Part shown: positions 47,820 to 64,000 of the stretch, in pieces
Numbering within the stretch: the stretch's first letter is position 1
How the letters are laid out: each line of letters starts with the position of its first letter
NCBI RefSeq assembly: GCF_023053635.1
Contig: NC_086183.1
Location: forward strand, 34,887,501 to 34,951,500
Direction of reading: 5' to 3'
DNA: 64,000 nucleotides
Source: Elgaria multicarinata webbii
Taxonomy: Eukaryota; Chordata; Lepidosauria; Squamata; Anguidae
Notes under the pieces: model-generated
The model's input: only the letters and a program-made list of their open reading frames with translations
Databases searched by the model: none
Told to the model about the DNA's origin: nothing
Program-made: the position numbers and the translations under genes

Positions 47820-50460
47820 AAGGGAGGCAGGAAGCAAGCTGGTGAGACCAAAACTGTACCAGGCGCTAGACTGTTATATTAGCAAACCATATCAACTTTT
47901 AGTCAGTGGGTGCATTCCCAGCACAGGGCAACTCATGATGGAAGACAAAGCACCCGATGGTCTGTCGGGTGTAGATGGTGCACCCGACAGACCATTGGGG
48001 TTGGTATGGGTTGCTTCCTGCCTCGTTTCCCCTCAGTCCTTCACCAGGCTCTGCCCAGCAACTCAGGAGAGTTGGGTCTACTGCCTGGTCTACTGCCAAG
48101 CCCCCCATTCCTGCTCTGATTGCAATTCTAATCTCACCCAGAGCCCCGTCTTTCATCTTTATTTTCATTTCATTTTATTTTGCACAAAAACGGCACTGGT
48201 TACGGGGAAGGAATCACATCTTCCCAGCCTTGTGGAATGAGTGCAGATTGTCACCCTCTTTTTTTAAAAAAAATAAAAAAATAAATAGCCAGTTATTCGC
48301 AGTTGTGCACTTGCACAACTGCAGCTGTCCAAAATACAAAGTCTTGCCTTGGCTGCAGCCTTGTATATGCTGCAGTTGTCCAACACACAAGGTAACAATC
48401 GAGGCTACACTTTATAGAGGCTGTTTTGGCAGCTTTGTACTGTTGACCAGTGGGGAAATGGGGTGTAAGTGACTCCATAGCCAGGGGATCTCCAGGGTTC
48501 AATGCATTACCCTGAACCGTGGGGATGCCCTGCTAAGAATTCCCACTTGCCCGAGTCTCCAGCATCCCCCTTTTTCACTCCCAAGCACACAAATTGCTTC
48601 TACTGAGACAGCTGCCAAACTAGAAGTGGTTCCTGTGCTTGGGAGCGAAAAGGAGGGAGGTGGGGCACGTTTCTATGAAAAAGGGGGCTGCAGTGGTGGA
48701 GAAGCCACGATGGGGGAAGGAGCCCTGCGATGGTTCAAACACCCCCCCCCCTAACTCACCATGGATTGTTTCAGACAACAAGCCATCGTGGGTTGGTGGG
48801 TTGTGCAAACTCAGTCACTCTGTCTACTCATCCCTCAATACATGTCTTCACCCACTCACCCACCCATCCAGTCTATAAATCCTTTTGTTACTCTATCCTT
48901 CATTTGCCCAACTGGTGGTTTTTTAAATATATTTATCTTTCTCAGTCAACTTCCTTCCAGGAGAATTAATAAGATGTTCTGGGTCGGAGCGGCTTCTTCA
49001 GTGTGCACCTTATCCCTTGGCGTTTACTAATGAGTGATGTTAATGAATTGGTACACCTGAAGAACTGCTTTCCTGAAGAAGTTGTGGGTGGCAAAGAAGA
49101 ACTGAAACCGGATTCCTGTAAATCTTTCACATCGTTGCTTATCTTTCTTTCATCTCATTCATGCTTCGTTGTCATCTTTTGGTTGCCTACATGTCCAGTA
49201 CATGTGGTTTTTGAGTGCCTGTGTAATTACCTTGTTTTACACTTAGTCAGCTTTGCCTCTTGCTACGTAATTTGTCAGGTTGTAGTACATCATTTCTCAA
49301 TTGCAGTGCTTGGCTTATCCTGCCTGCCCTTTTCATCACCTATTACAAGGTTGCTCTTCTAAACTTTTGTGCAGTGTGAAGAAGTACTTCATTTAATCTC
49401 CCACCAATCAGCTTCATGGGGTGACGCCATTGGGTTCTAGCCTTTGCAAGAGGGGAAGAAAAATGTCTCCGGACTTAGCTAGACGAAAGGTTATCCCGGG
49501 CTGATACCCGGTCGCCCCTGTGCATCCAGATAACCCTCCCTTGCCCCAGGATAATGGGCACCACTTTTGGCCCGGTATTTCCAGCGGTCTTGGGCTGAGC
49601 CCGAGACCGCGAGCGGGTAGACTGTTCCGCCACTTTTCCCGGCTAGCGCAATTACTCGCGAGTAGCCAGGAGAAGCTGCAGATGAGGTGCAGCGTTCCTC
49701 AGGAGCACTGCGGCCATCAGGGCTAGGGTGGGGGGGACGGGGAAAGCAATTAAATTTTTAAAAAGCCACTTGCCTGAGCGCACGAGCGTTCGTGTGCATC
49801 GCCCCTTTAAGAAAAGAAAAATGGCGGACGCGACGGGGTCCTTTCTTGACCTCGTCGTGCCTGACGTGTAGACTACATCGAGAGCCCACGATAGTTGCAT
49901 GGCAGGCTCTCCCCTCCTCACCACCGGACTATCAGGTAGGTCTAGCAAAGGCCTCCCTCTCCACATTCTCTGCACCAGGCATGATTTTGTAACCTCTTTC
50001 ATGTTTCCCCTTACTCACACTTTTTCTAGGCTAAACAGTTCAAACATTGGAATCCAGAGCATCAGCTTTTAGAGAGAAAGGGGGCGCTCCAACTCATCCT
50101 ACTCATTTATTTTTTCTTTACACGATTCCTACATTCACGTTTGCCAGGGTTAAAATCCGGCAGCGGTGCTGGTGTCACTGGAATCACCACCGGCACCTCA
50201 GAAGCAGTCACTCCACCCAAACATCATGAAATGGCACCCAGGTGGATCTATCTCCAAGCAGAACTATGGATCAAGTGAACTAAACGGTCTTAAAGCATTT
50301 CTTAAACTGAAGTCACTGTGTGAATGTGGCCAGTACATATTGGGCGAGTCCAAATCCCATCACCAATCGCACTAAAGTACGTTCTCCATCCGCCCTCGTC
50401 TTGGAAACGCAGTGCTTGTCTTCCACCGTACGAAGTAGGCCGAGGCCTGGATTCTCAAGT
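47820..50460. other. Intron 7 of gene C: mostly unrecognised
   Basis: Contains a C-run near 48740, a MITE-like stretch at about 49480-49900 (AGCTAGACGAAAGGTTATCCC; relatives at 51755 and 18877) and otherwise no recognised feature. No alternative exon supported. Confidence 0.45.
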
Positions 50461-51082
50461 ACCTTAGGAAGCAAGTAGCCACGGAAGTTGGTATCTCTTA
50501 TAACAGCATGGGGGGCCCCAAGGGGAGCGACGTCAATGAACCTCTGGATCTCATGGATCACGGCATCGGTGTATGGCATCTGGCCCCGATCTGCCATTGT
50601 TGGGCTGCGGTGTGAGCCAATGACTCGGCCGATCTCATCTTGGACCTTGGCTGAGAACAAAGGAAGGACAAGAGTGGGACATGGATGGAGGGAGCAGCAC
50701 ACCGAGAAGGGCTGTGGCTCAGGGTGGAAGATCTGTTTTGCAGGGGGTACAAATGGAAGATGACGGCATCTGGACACACACAGACGGGTGCGCGGAGCAG
50801 CCCAAGGGCACAATAGATGCCTTAAGGAGCTTCCTACTTATATGACTAAGGCAGTTTTCTATCTCACCTGCTATCTCATGGTACTTCATGAGGACAAGGA
50901 TTCCGTAGCGGAGGGTGGTGCTCACGGTCTCAGTGCCCGCAAAGAAAAGGTTGTGGGTGGACATGACCAGAGAGTCCATGTGGAAGTAGCTGCAAGCGTT
51001 GCCCTTTTCCTGCAGACACACGCATGCATGCACAGGGCATGATTAAGCCACGCAGGTAGAAGGTGTGCGTTTGTTATCCCTG

Positions 51083-51453
51083 GGGGGAATCCGCACGTCG
51101 TACCGAGATCGCTTCTAAGCGACCCCAGTGCGGCGTGAAAGCGATCGTGTAACTTGCCTTTGGAAGAGCCGACGAAGAGACGTCTTTCCCGCCGCCACTG
51201 CCACCACCCACAGACCTCCTCCCCGACCGGCGAGGAGAGCTCGGCTGAAGAAGGCGGGGTTGAGAGCGGAAGAAGCTCTCCACCCCGCCTTCTTCCCCCA
51301 AGCTCTCCGTCCCAGCCGGCGAGGAGGGAGTTGGGTGGCGGCGGCGGGAAAGACATCTCTTCGTCGGCTCTTCCAAAGGCAAGTTACACAATCGCTTTCA
51401 CGCCGCACTGAGGTCGCTTAGAAGCGATCTCGGTACGACGTGCGGATTCCCCC
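51083..51453. mobile_element. 371-bp long-palindrome MITE, 3-bp target duplication
   Basis: Ends GGGGGAATCCGCACGTCGTA and TACGACGTGCGGATTCCCCC are perfect inverted repeats; similarity continues almost to the centre, giving arms of about 185 bp. Flanked by CTG on both sides (51080-51082, 51454-51456). A 3-bp duplication is typical of PIF/Harbinger elements, but the family is inferred. The near-identical open frames on both strands follow from the palindrome. Lies 74 bp upstream of exon 6 of gene C. Confidence 0.85.
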
Positions 51454-51754
51454 CTGGTCCCCAGTAAGCGGACAAGCCTCTGAATGTGTACTCATGAGTA
51501 AGCAGGACTGATAGCATCCCTCAAACCAAACTCCGGCATCTCTGCCCAGAAGTAAACCACTGCAGGGAATGTCTCAGGCAGGTAGGACTAAATCACTCAC
51601 CAGCTTCCTCAAAGGGACCAGGAAAAACAGGGGTGGGGAGAAATCAAAGGTAAGAGGGGAGGGATTTAAAAGGGAGGCTTCCACTGACAAAGGCATCCCA
51701 GGCTGGATCAGGGCCACTTTAAGCCAGTGGCAGGAGGTTCCCCACCTCTGCCCT

Positions 51755-51882
51755 AGGCCATAGCTAGACCTAAGGTTTATCCCTGGATCGTCCAGGGGTC
51801 AAACCTGTTCATCTAGGTGACACACAGGGGATCCAGGGCTCAGGCGGGGGCGAACCCTGGATGATCCCAGGACCTAGTGGAA
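51755..51882. mobile_element. MITE related to 18877-19016
   Basis: CTAGACCTAAGGTTTATCCC, GGATCGTCCAGGGGTC, GTGACACACAGGGGATCC; matches the internal sequence of the 18877 element and ends in GGACCTAG. Confidence 0.6.
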
Positions 51883-51884
51883 AA

Positions 51885-52388
51885 GGTTATGTGAGGGCAA
51901 CCAGGAGAATCAGGGGTCTGGAAACAAAGCCCTATGAAGAGAGACTGAAACAACTGGGCATGTTTAGCCTGGAGAAGAGAAGATTCATAGAATCAAAGAA
52001 TAGCAGAGTTGGAAGGGCCATCAAGTCCAACCCCCTGGAGGGGAGACATGATAGCAGTCTTCAAATACTTAAAGAGTATTTGTCACACAGAGGAGGGCCA
52101 GGATCTCTTCTTGATCCTCCCAGAGTGCAGGACACGGAATAAGGGGCTCAAGTGACAGGAATCCACCTTAAAGCATCCCTGACAGATGGTTTATCCCTAA
52201 CTGTTAGAGCAGTGCGACAGTGAAATCAGTTACCTAGGGAGGTTGTGGGCTCTCCTACACTAGAGGCATTCAAGAGGCAGCTGGACAACTAACTGTCAGG
52301 GATGCTTTAGGGTGGATTCCTGCATTAAGCAGGGGGTTGGACTCGATGGCCTTGCAGGCCTCTTCTAACTCTGCTATTCTATGATTCT
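51885..52388 (+). mobile_element. Scrambled CR1: plus copy interleaved with minus tail pieces
   Basis: Plus-strand CR1 at 51893-51985, 52038-52157 and 52193-52388 reads as one element in order. Between these lie reverse-orientation CR1 tail pieces at about 51986-52037 and 52158-52192. The plus copy resumes near where it stopped each time. Confidence 0.85.
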
Positions 52389-52389
52389 T

Positions 52390-55300
52390 TGTTAACTTTC
52401 TTTTACAACTAACGTAGGGCTCTAAAAATCCTTGGGTAGAATCATAATATGTGTACACAATTCTGAACCTTTAATTATCTTATATTTTGGCTTGTGTGGT
52501 GATCACAAGCTTTTGCAGGGCAGGAAGATAAGCTTTTGCAAAGAACATTTGGCAATTGTGGAACGAAGCCAAGTCACTTATGAGTGGTAAAAGGCACAAA
52601 TCCTTTCTTAAAAACATTTGCTATGGCAATTAAAGAAACACTTAGAACTACTAAAGTAACAATTATCAAAATTACAGCTACATAATCTTCACACACATGT
52701 AAGATAACTTTAGTGTCTTTTAAATGTTGAGCTGAGTACTCAGGCTGCTCCGTGTTGGTTTCTTTGCCTATGTTGCTGGTGGCTTCCGGTGCACCAGAAG
52801 GCAGATGAACTTTGCTTTGCCTGTGTCCTTCTGGCACAGGGGAGGCTTTATTTTAGAACAATGTGTCCATTTATCTGTCTATAATAATTTCACTTACAAG
52901 TACGAAGCAGCAAGGGCTTTTTAACTTCTGGGGTCCTACTTTTAAGCAGGTAGGCTGGAACAAGCAGGGCTCTTCTAACGACAATCTCTGGAAAGGTGCA
53001 GGTAACGATGGAGCAGGAAAAGAGAAAACTGCAGGGCAATTACATATTCTTGGAATAAAACATTTCCCAATTCCTATTTAATTCTTTCTTGTTCCCCCAC
53101 TAAAAACTGAGAGGAAAAGCCAAACATTAGTTCAAAATGAAACAATTTAAGACTTTTTCTGACTTTAACAATGCAATTGGAAATACATCCACCCATTTCA
53201 AGGAAATTTCTAATTTGCTAGGGTCTCTTTTCAGGGTCCTATTAACTCTATCTGCCTTCCAGACTGGAATCTTCATGAGATGCCAGCCTATTTTTAGGAC
53301 AAAAGTGCCATATTCTACACTACCTAAGAAGTAAAATAGCTTTCTAGATCTGATTTTATGGTTTCAGGCCTGAACAAAACAGTAGGTGTTCAGAAAAAAC
53401 CTGAACAAAAACAAGTAGGCGTTCAAAAAAACTTTTACATTTCAACAAAGTCAATCTGGATTCTTAAAAAAAAATAACAAGTCCATGTCTGCAGAGGCTT
53501 CTCTTTTGATGCATTTACAAATGAGGCCAGTAAAAACAATTCACTGACCATTTATATTCCTTGGCTGATCATGGTTCTCAAAAAAGTCTTTCAGTCATTG
53601 AAGAGTCTGATCAATGTCCATCTTGTGAGGTCTTTAAACACCTGGTCTTTAAACAGGGAGGTCATGATGATTCTTGGCACATCAGGGGTAACAAATCCCA
53701 TCTTTCTGGGTTCTCGAAAACTTTGAGTTATTGTGCTAATTCCAAGTCTTCTTTTTCATAAGGTGGATTCAAATACTGAGAAATGGGCTAGCTCCAATTA
53801 TGGCAGCTCGCTTGTAGACAAATTAGCCAATTCTTTTGGCAACATCAGGGCTTTTAACAGATCAACTGTTAATTCTCCATGGGTCACTGCTCCATGGGCA
53901 GTCACAAATCTTCTTTCTTTCCAAATCTGTCCATGTGATATTTTGAATCAGTAAATATAGTCTTTTGCCTGAAACAAGCATCAGGGCTTCTGTGCATACT
54001 ACGAGTTCAGCTGCTTGTTATACAATTGTAGCTGGATCCATCAGTAAACAACTTGAGGTCATCATATAGGTCTGGGCGAGGTTTGGTGCCAAGTTGCAAG
54101 ACTTCAAGGCATTCATTCTCTGGAACTTCTTCTTTTCTTTGTAGTTCAGGTATCAACGTGGCAGGATTCAATGAGGCAAGCCTTGGGTCCACGAGGAGGT
54201 TGATCTCATATCTGGACTGGCAGGCAGGGTTCAGGTGTCAGCTTCTTCTACTGTACTCCACTGGTCTGTGCCACGTTTTTGGCACAGCACACTTGAGGCT
54301 GGTAGTGCAAACACAGTAATGCAAGCTGGAGTTTTTAATTGCTTTAATCATTTCACAAGTCCATTTTTAAAAAGCAATAGCTGTATTCTTCTTCTGGCTT
54401 CTAATTTCAAAGGATACTGATGCAAGAACACAGGGGTGCTTTTAGACTTCAATTGTAGTTGCATTTAGGGCTCAGGCTCAGGGCTCAAAGCATTTCAAAA
54501 GTTCTATTAGGCCAAAGTTAGAATATCTCTGCCCCCCCAAAAAAAAGAGCCACTGGGCAATTTTCAGAACACAACGTTCAAAACACACACAAAAATATAG
54601 CAATTCAGTATTTCCAATCTTCATCAGCAGAGGATGCAAGATTGTCCATTCACTAACTTTTTCAAGGCAGGGCTTCTTCACCCCACTTTTCCTTCTGGTC
54701 AAAAACCATGCCACGTACACTAACCTTCAAACACTTTCCTTTTTCTTCTTTTTTCTACATTTCAACTTCTCATCTTCTATTCACATACTTTACTCTTCTT
54801 CAAATCAACTTCACTTCAAATCATCATCTTTTCAAAACAACCAAAACAACCTTTTTAAAAGTCTTTCAAACTATCTCTTCTGCACAGCCTTCTCTCTCTC
54901 TCTCTCTCTCCCCACTTTCAGCAACATACTTTTCTTTCTCCCATCTTGGCAAAATGGTTGGCAAAACTATTTGTGCTTACAAGGTTAACTCAGGCAGTGA
55001 ATCTTCAAAGCTATGGAAGACATTTCTTCCGTGAAAATGGGGTTCTATTTTCTAATTATCTGAGGTTTGTGAAAGACAAAATACACAAAGTCTTCAAAAT
55101 CTAAAACAAAAACTTTCACTGAAAATAAAACTGCTTATCTCTAGCTGCTAAGCATAGGAGAAGCAAAAAAACACTAGGGAGGAGAAGGAAAACAAAAACT
55201 TCAAATTTCTTTCACTTGGGCCGGGTGGAAAACACAAACTGACAATTTTTTTCTTTTCACTTTAACACAACACCAACTTTTCTGTAATTCACATTCCAAC

Positions 55301-56390
55301 ACTAAAGGGCGATCCTTTGAGAGGTACATTTACTCAATTACATTTCTATGTTTGCAAATTGATTCCAATGACACAGCTGAAATTAACTCTGGATCAAGTT
55401 CAAAAAAAAATCCACAAGGGGCAATCTAACATAAAAAAGACATCCATTCACAGTCACAAACATTTTTAACTCATTGTTACACTGTTACAGTTTCAAAATC
55501 TCTTTTTCAATTTCAATGAAAGCTTTCCCAACGACAACAACTTTAACCAATGGGCTCGGGGACTCTTTTCCAATACGGACTATAAGCTTCCCATTTCTGA
55601 GGTCAATTGTGAACACCCACTCCCTCCATTTCCCGTCAGGGTCCATGGGATTAAAGGTTTCACTCACCAAATAGCCGTCTCCCGTCTTCGCCCTTTCTAA
55701 TCACGTCTGATTGCAAATTGTTGTTGCCTGTTCCCTTCCATCTGTCGGGTGGAGTCGATTTTGTAACCTTGGCTCGAATGGTCCCGTCAATTCGGTCTCC
55801 ATGTCTGCACAGTGCATGTCAACCTACTAGAGGCAAGAGAAATCTCTCTTGGCGATCGCTCCTCAATCTAGGCTCCACTGGCAGGCATGAATCCGTCTTG
55901 GGGTAGATCCGAGTCAGGCGCCATTTGTTAGATCAATGTTCTTTTCACCCAAGGACGAGATCCAAACAGCTCTTAAGCACGACTCCACCATTCCAGCGAC
56001 AGAGGGTTCAAAAGCGCTTTATTGATTAGTAATCAAGGCCTGGTCTCTTCAAAGGGAGCAATCAGAGAAAAGACATAGGGAATATGGTACAGTATTAAAG
56101 CTTTCAAGGGGCAGGGCCCAGTAGCAGCATTAACCAATCAGAACATAACACTGAGGCATAGCTAATTATGCTAAACAGTCCTGTAAACAATACCTTTGGC
56201 CTGACAGTAAGTTACAGAGAGTTAACTTCGACACAGACAGCTGGAGCCAGGACTCTTGTTTATATTAGTAATCAAGGATGCAAGGACGCACACAAGGAGA
56301 CATTCTCATACAGGGCATTATGACATTTTGCTTGGTGTGCAATGGAGATTTTACAGTTTCCTGTTAAAAATGGAGGTGGTTCTGCTAACA
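52390..56390 (-). mobile_element. Endogenous retrovirus fossil, class I-like, one LTR found
   Basis: Minus-strand element. The 5' LTR is 55926-56390 (465 bp, TGTTAG...CTAACA ends, minus-strand AATAAA near 56024). A primer-site-like stretch starting TGGCGCC abuts it at 55906-55923. RNase H-like pol remnants lie at about 53790-54190 (LFTDGSS), a gag-position remnant near 55485-55670, and a hydrophobic Env-tail-like remnant at 52574-52837. The element is broken at many places and shorter than a full provirus. No second LTR was recognised at the left end, which meets CR1 near 52390. The NPATLIPEL and TDGSS context points to gamma/epsilon-type retroviruses. Age cannot be set without a second LTR. 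Confidence 0.75.
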
Positions 56391-56562
56391 CTTTTGTATG
56401 TGATTTTTGTTGGAATGGTCTATTGACTGCAATAAACTGTTGTTGTTGTAATCACATCTATACCATACAATAAATCATTATCAATTTCACACACTATAAT
56501 GCATATTCTGCTCCAGAATGATATCCTCATATAAAGCTCGGCTTCCAAACAGCCCCGTCAGC

Positions 56563-56939
56563 CAGGGCCGGCGACAGACTATTTTGCGCCCTAGGCAGGC
56601 ACGCTGTACTAAAGCCGCCCTGCACCTGCTCTGACACTGGGGTTGGGGGGCGGGGGGGGGGTGGCTTCAGAATGGCACGTCCGGGCATGCCATACTGAAG
56701 CCGCCCCCGCCCCCCGTGCTCGCTTCTGGCTTCGAAGCCAGGACGCTGGGGTTGGGGGGCGGGGTGCAGGCTTCAAAGCGGCGCGCCCAGATGTGGCTTC
56801 CGGGCGCGCCGTTCTTAAGTCGCCACCCCCGAACCCCAGCATCCTAGGAGAGCAACTTCCAGGTGCACCGTTTGGCGCCCTCCTTTGCTTGGCGCTCTAG
56901 GCCACCGCCTGAGCTGGCTCTATGGCAGCACTGGCCCTG
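56563..56939. mobile_element. hAT-like MITE, right-duplicate copy, longer form
   Basis: Same element as 6447-6712 but 377 bp, with about 110 bp more in a GC-rich interior that contains a repeated GGGGTTGGGGGGCGGGG. Flanks CCGTCAGC and CCATCAGC (one mismatch). Confidence 0.85.
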
Positions 56940-57585
56940 CCATCAGCCTTATCTGTATGAATTTACATAACTTCATTGTCAGCATCCCCCAAAATGTTAT
57001 CATCTTGCCTACCCACAAGTGGCTTAAATTCAGAGCAGAGTAATAAAAAAACCCCACTGCAAACATGTTTCGTAACAATTTTTTTTTAACTGATAGTCAT
57101 GACTCAGCTTTGCCTTTTGCTCACTGTTGTTTGCTTCCCAACAATGCTCAAAGACATGACCCAGATGTATTTTTTGACTAATGTTGTTGACAAATGGTTT
57201 ATATCGCTTCAATCCATGTGCTTTCTTCTTCTTCTTCTCCTTCTCCTTCTTCTTCTTCTTCTTCTTCAACTATCGACACACTTACATACATTCAGTTCAG
57301 GGCTGAGAAAAATCCTTACATAAGGAATCCAATCTAGCTGCTTAAATTCTTCAGCAGAGCCGAGAACAGATTAACTGAGCAAAAGGTTGTGCAAAATGGG
57401 CTGAAACGGCAGCTTCCAAAAGACGTAAGTCAACCAAACTCACCAGACTCACATTACTAGGTGGGACAAATATAAAAAGCTCCAAATGTTGCACCAAAAC
57501 CATGTTCCGATAAGTCTGTATTGCATAAGTTCCAAATATTGCTCAAACTTACTCATGTACACTATACTCATGGAATAGTAAGTCT

Positions 57586-58292
57586 GTTCCACTATTCCTG
57601 CTGTGGGCAATGAAGACAATACTTGCTCCTGACGTAAAAACTAGAGTGTCCATTTCCCCCTGACACGCACACACCTAGAAAAGATAACGGGGCGCACAAG
57701 GCAAGGAGGGGGGAGTGGCCAGATGCCCCCAATAAAGAACTCCATTTACCCCCATGCAAGCAACACTTTCCCAGCCCTCTAGCCTTGTCAGCTCCAAAGA
57801 ACACGGATTGAGTTAATCCCATCCAATCCAGACCTCACCATATAGGGGAAAGATTAAGTGCAGGTATGCAGGACAAAGGACTTCTGAGAGCAGGTATTTC
57901 ACACTGATGGCCAGATGTGTGTCCCCCCACAACTCTAGCGCCACCTAACTTCAGGTAAACATTGCTTAACTGCCGGGACAACACCATAGGTCAGTTTCAA
58001 ATGAAACTAACCAATCAAGCCCGGCCAAGTCCTTTGGACTGCCCCCTAGTCACAACACCAATAGGAGAAGGGCTACAGGCGCAAAGCACACCTGGGAAAG
58101 CACATGGCGATGGCAGCTGAGTAATCCCAGCTTCTAAATGAGGTAAGTCAACCAAACTTTCTGACCACTGCTTGGAAGTATATAAGCCCGGGGTGACTCT
58201 GAATTAACAGTGTGAGCGAGAAGAGTCACCTTATTCTCGAGAATAAACTTTTGGAGCCCAACGCCTTGTCTGTGATCTTTCGCGAGTGTCTC
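57586..58292 (+). mobile_element. Retroviral-type LTR (fossil), right-duplicate copy
   Basis: Counterpart of 7526-8255, with the same CCAAT, TATA and AATAAA order; ends approximate. Confidence 0.5.
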
Positions 58293-58904
58293 AATATTGG
58301 ACTTTGGCACACTCGGATTTGGCATAATTTATGCAACGCTCCCTCTGAATCACTTCTAAAGTGTAATTTTAGCACACAGTACTGGTACCTCTTTGTTCTG
58401 AAACAAGAAGGGGACACCCTGTCTCTTTCAAAACCAGCAGACCTTTTGACACCCTTAGTGGATGGAGGAGCAAACTGCAGCCATCCTCAAATTAAAGTTG
58501 TCTATTATTAAACTAGCCAAAGTTATATTTGTCCAGCTGAAAGCAATAGCAGCATGTCAGCTTAATCTTCCCCTGTGAGTGTAAGTCAGATAGTAGAAAG
58601 TTAAATTGTATGGAAGGTTTTAAACTGGAACACTTCACGCTCTTTATTTTCATTTGATTCAATATAGTGTGTTAATTTCTTGACAAGGATGTAAAGGAAA
58701 CAGGCATTCTGACATTCTAAATTGCCAATTGCAGAGAATGACTGTACTTAAAATCATAATTTCACAGTTTTGGAAACTGGCACTCCAAGGCTCTGAACAG
58801 GAGTAGCAAACAAGCAACTAACTCTGTTAGAAACTGGGCTCAGCGACACCAAGCAAGATATTGCACTATGAAACCGGTATATAAAAGGCAGGAGCCACAC
58901 GACT

Positions 58905-59060
58905 TCTTTATAGTGGTACTGAAGTGCACTGCAAGCTCTACACTACTGCTTTATAGTGGTACTGAAGTGCACTGCAAGCTCTACACTACTGCTTTATAGT
59001 GGTACTGAAGTGCACTGGAAGCTCTACACTACTGCTTTATAGTGGTACTGAAGTGCACTC
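58905..59060. repeat. 43-bp minisatellite, four units
   Basis: Same unit as 8865-8940, expanded from two to four units. Confidence 0.9.
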
Positions 59061-59529
59061 CCCAAAGGAGGAAAAATAGGGGCACCTCGTTGCCAGAAGT
59101 AAGTAGCGTCTGGTAGGAATGTGCAGTGTTGCCAAGTCTACCTTGTTTTAAAAGACCTTTTCTTCCTAGTATGAAACCCCCCTCAACTGATTTCCAGCAC
59201 ACTCCTAGTCAAAGGTAATCAGAAGAACGCCCACTGAGCCCAATGGCACTTATTCCCAGTTAAGTGTGTATAGGATTGCAGTCTTAATGTATATAACATA
59301 CATAGACTAACATTAAAGTCAGGTAAGAGTCATCCCCCTCGCCACTCGCTGGGAATGCTGGGAAGTGTAGTCCTGAACATTCATTGCTGGAAAGCTGAAG
59401 GCCCTTGGGAGAATGGCAACCCACCAGATGTGACAGGCGGTGGGGGCAGAAGGAAAGCAATGGCGCTTCAACCAGGTTAGGAGAGAGAATTGGGACTCTC
59501 TTGGTGACCAAACCATAGGAGCGGAGAGA

Positions 59530-64000
<4,471 letters not shown>

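Noticed and set aside
47501-47882. Short plus-strand frames over gene C exon 8
   Set aside because: Antisense shadows of exon 8 (47669-47810).
51115-51421. Near-identical 97-codon open frames on both strands
   Set aside because: They mirror each other because the element is a palindrome; not evidence of a protein.

Overview
This is vertebrate nuclear DNA, most likely from a squamate reptile. Genes are split into short exons at canonical GT-AG introns. The intergenic and intronic DNA is packed with CR1 and L2 LINEs, tRNA- and 5S-rRNA-derived SINEs, hAT-like and palindromic MITEs, a Tc1-type fragment, a tyrosine-recombinase retrotransposon fossil and retroviral LTRs. I cannot name the species.

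The host genes all belong to one cytochrome P450 family 2 (CYP2) cluster, resembling the CYP2A/B/F/G-type clusters of other tetrapods. Gene A (minus, 9407-22686) has all nine CYP2 exons and predicts about 496 aa. Gene B (plus, 31762-42189) also has all nine exons and predicts about 501 aa. Gene C (minus, 45481-51009) keeps only exons 6-9, each open and correctly bordered; its exons 1-5 are not in the window. Gene A' (minus, 59530 to beyond the right edge) is a near-identical second copy of gene A, of which exons 9-4 are visible. Exon lengths and intron phases follow the fixed CYP2 pattern (163, 150, 161, 177, 142, 188, 142, about 182 bp after exon 1), which makes the models secure without a database search. 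Their expected role is monooxygenation of lipophilic substrates on the ER membrane, with electrons from NADPH-cytochrome P450 reductase.

Layout: 1-6.3 kb is repeats (tandem arrays, CR1, MITEs, and a LINE 3' end at about 5.2-6.3 kb). From about 6.27 to 14.57 kb lies the left copy of a segmental duplication: a hAT MITE, tandem units, an LTR with promoter motifs, and gene A exons 9-4. The rest of gene A carries inserted L2, CR1 and MITEs. From 22.8 to 31.7 kb is intergenic repeat DNA, including a tyrosine-recombinase retrotransposon broken up by CR1 and hAT insertions. Gene B fills 31.7-42.2 kb, with a Tc1 fragment, an L2 and a large inverted repeat in its introns. From 45.5 to 51 kb is the gene C fragment, followed by a 371-bp palindromic element, a scrambled CR1 and a class I-like endogenous retrovirus fossil ending at 56390. 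The right copy of the duplication starts directly at the outer edge of that retrovirus's LTR and runs off the window.

The main story is a CYP2 cluster caught in recent expansion. The two gene A copies differ at 7 of 998 compared coding bases (5 amino-acid changes), their flanks differ by clear structural changes, and the neighbouring gene C has lost its 5' half at the junction.
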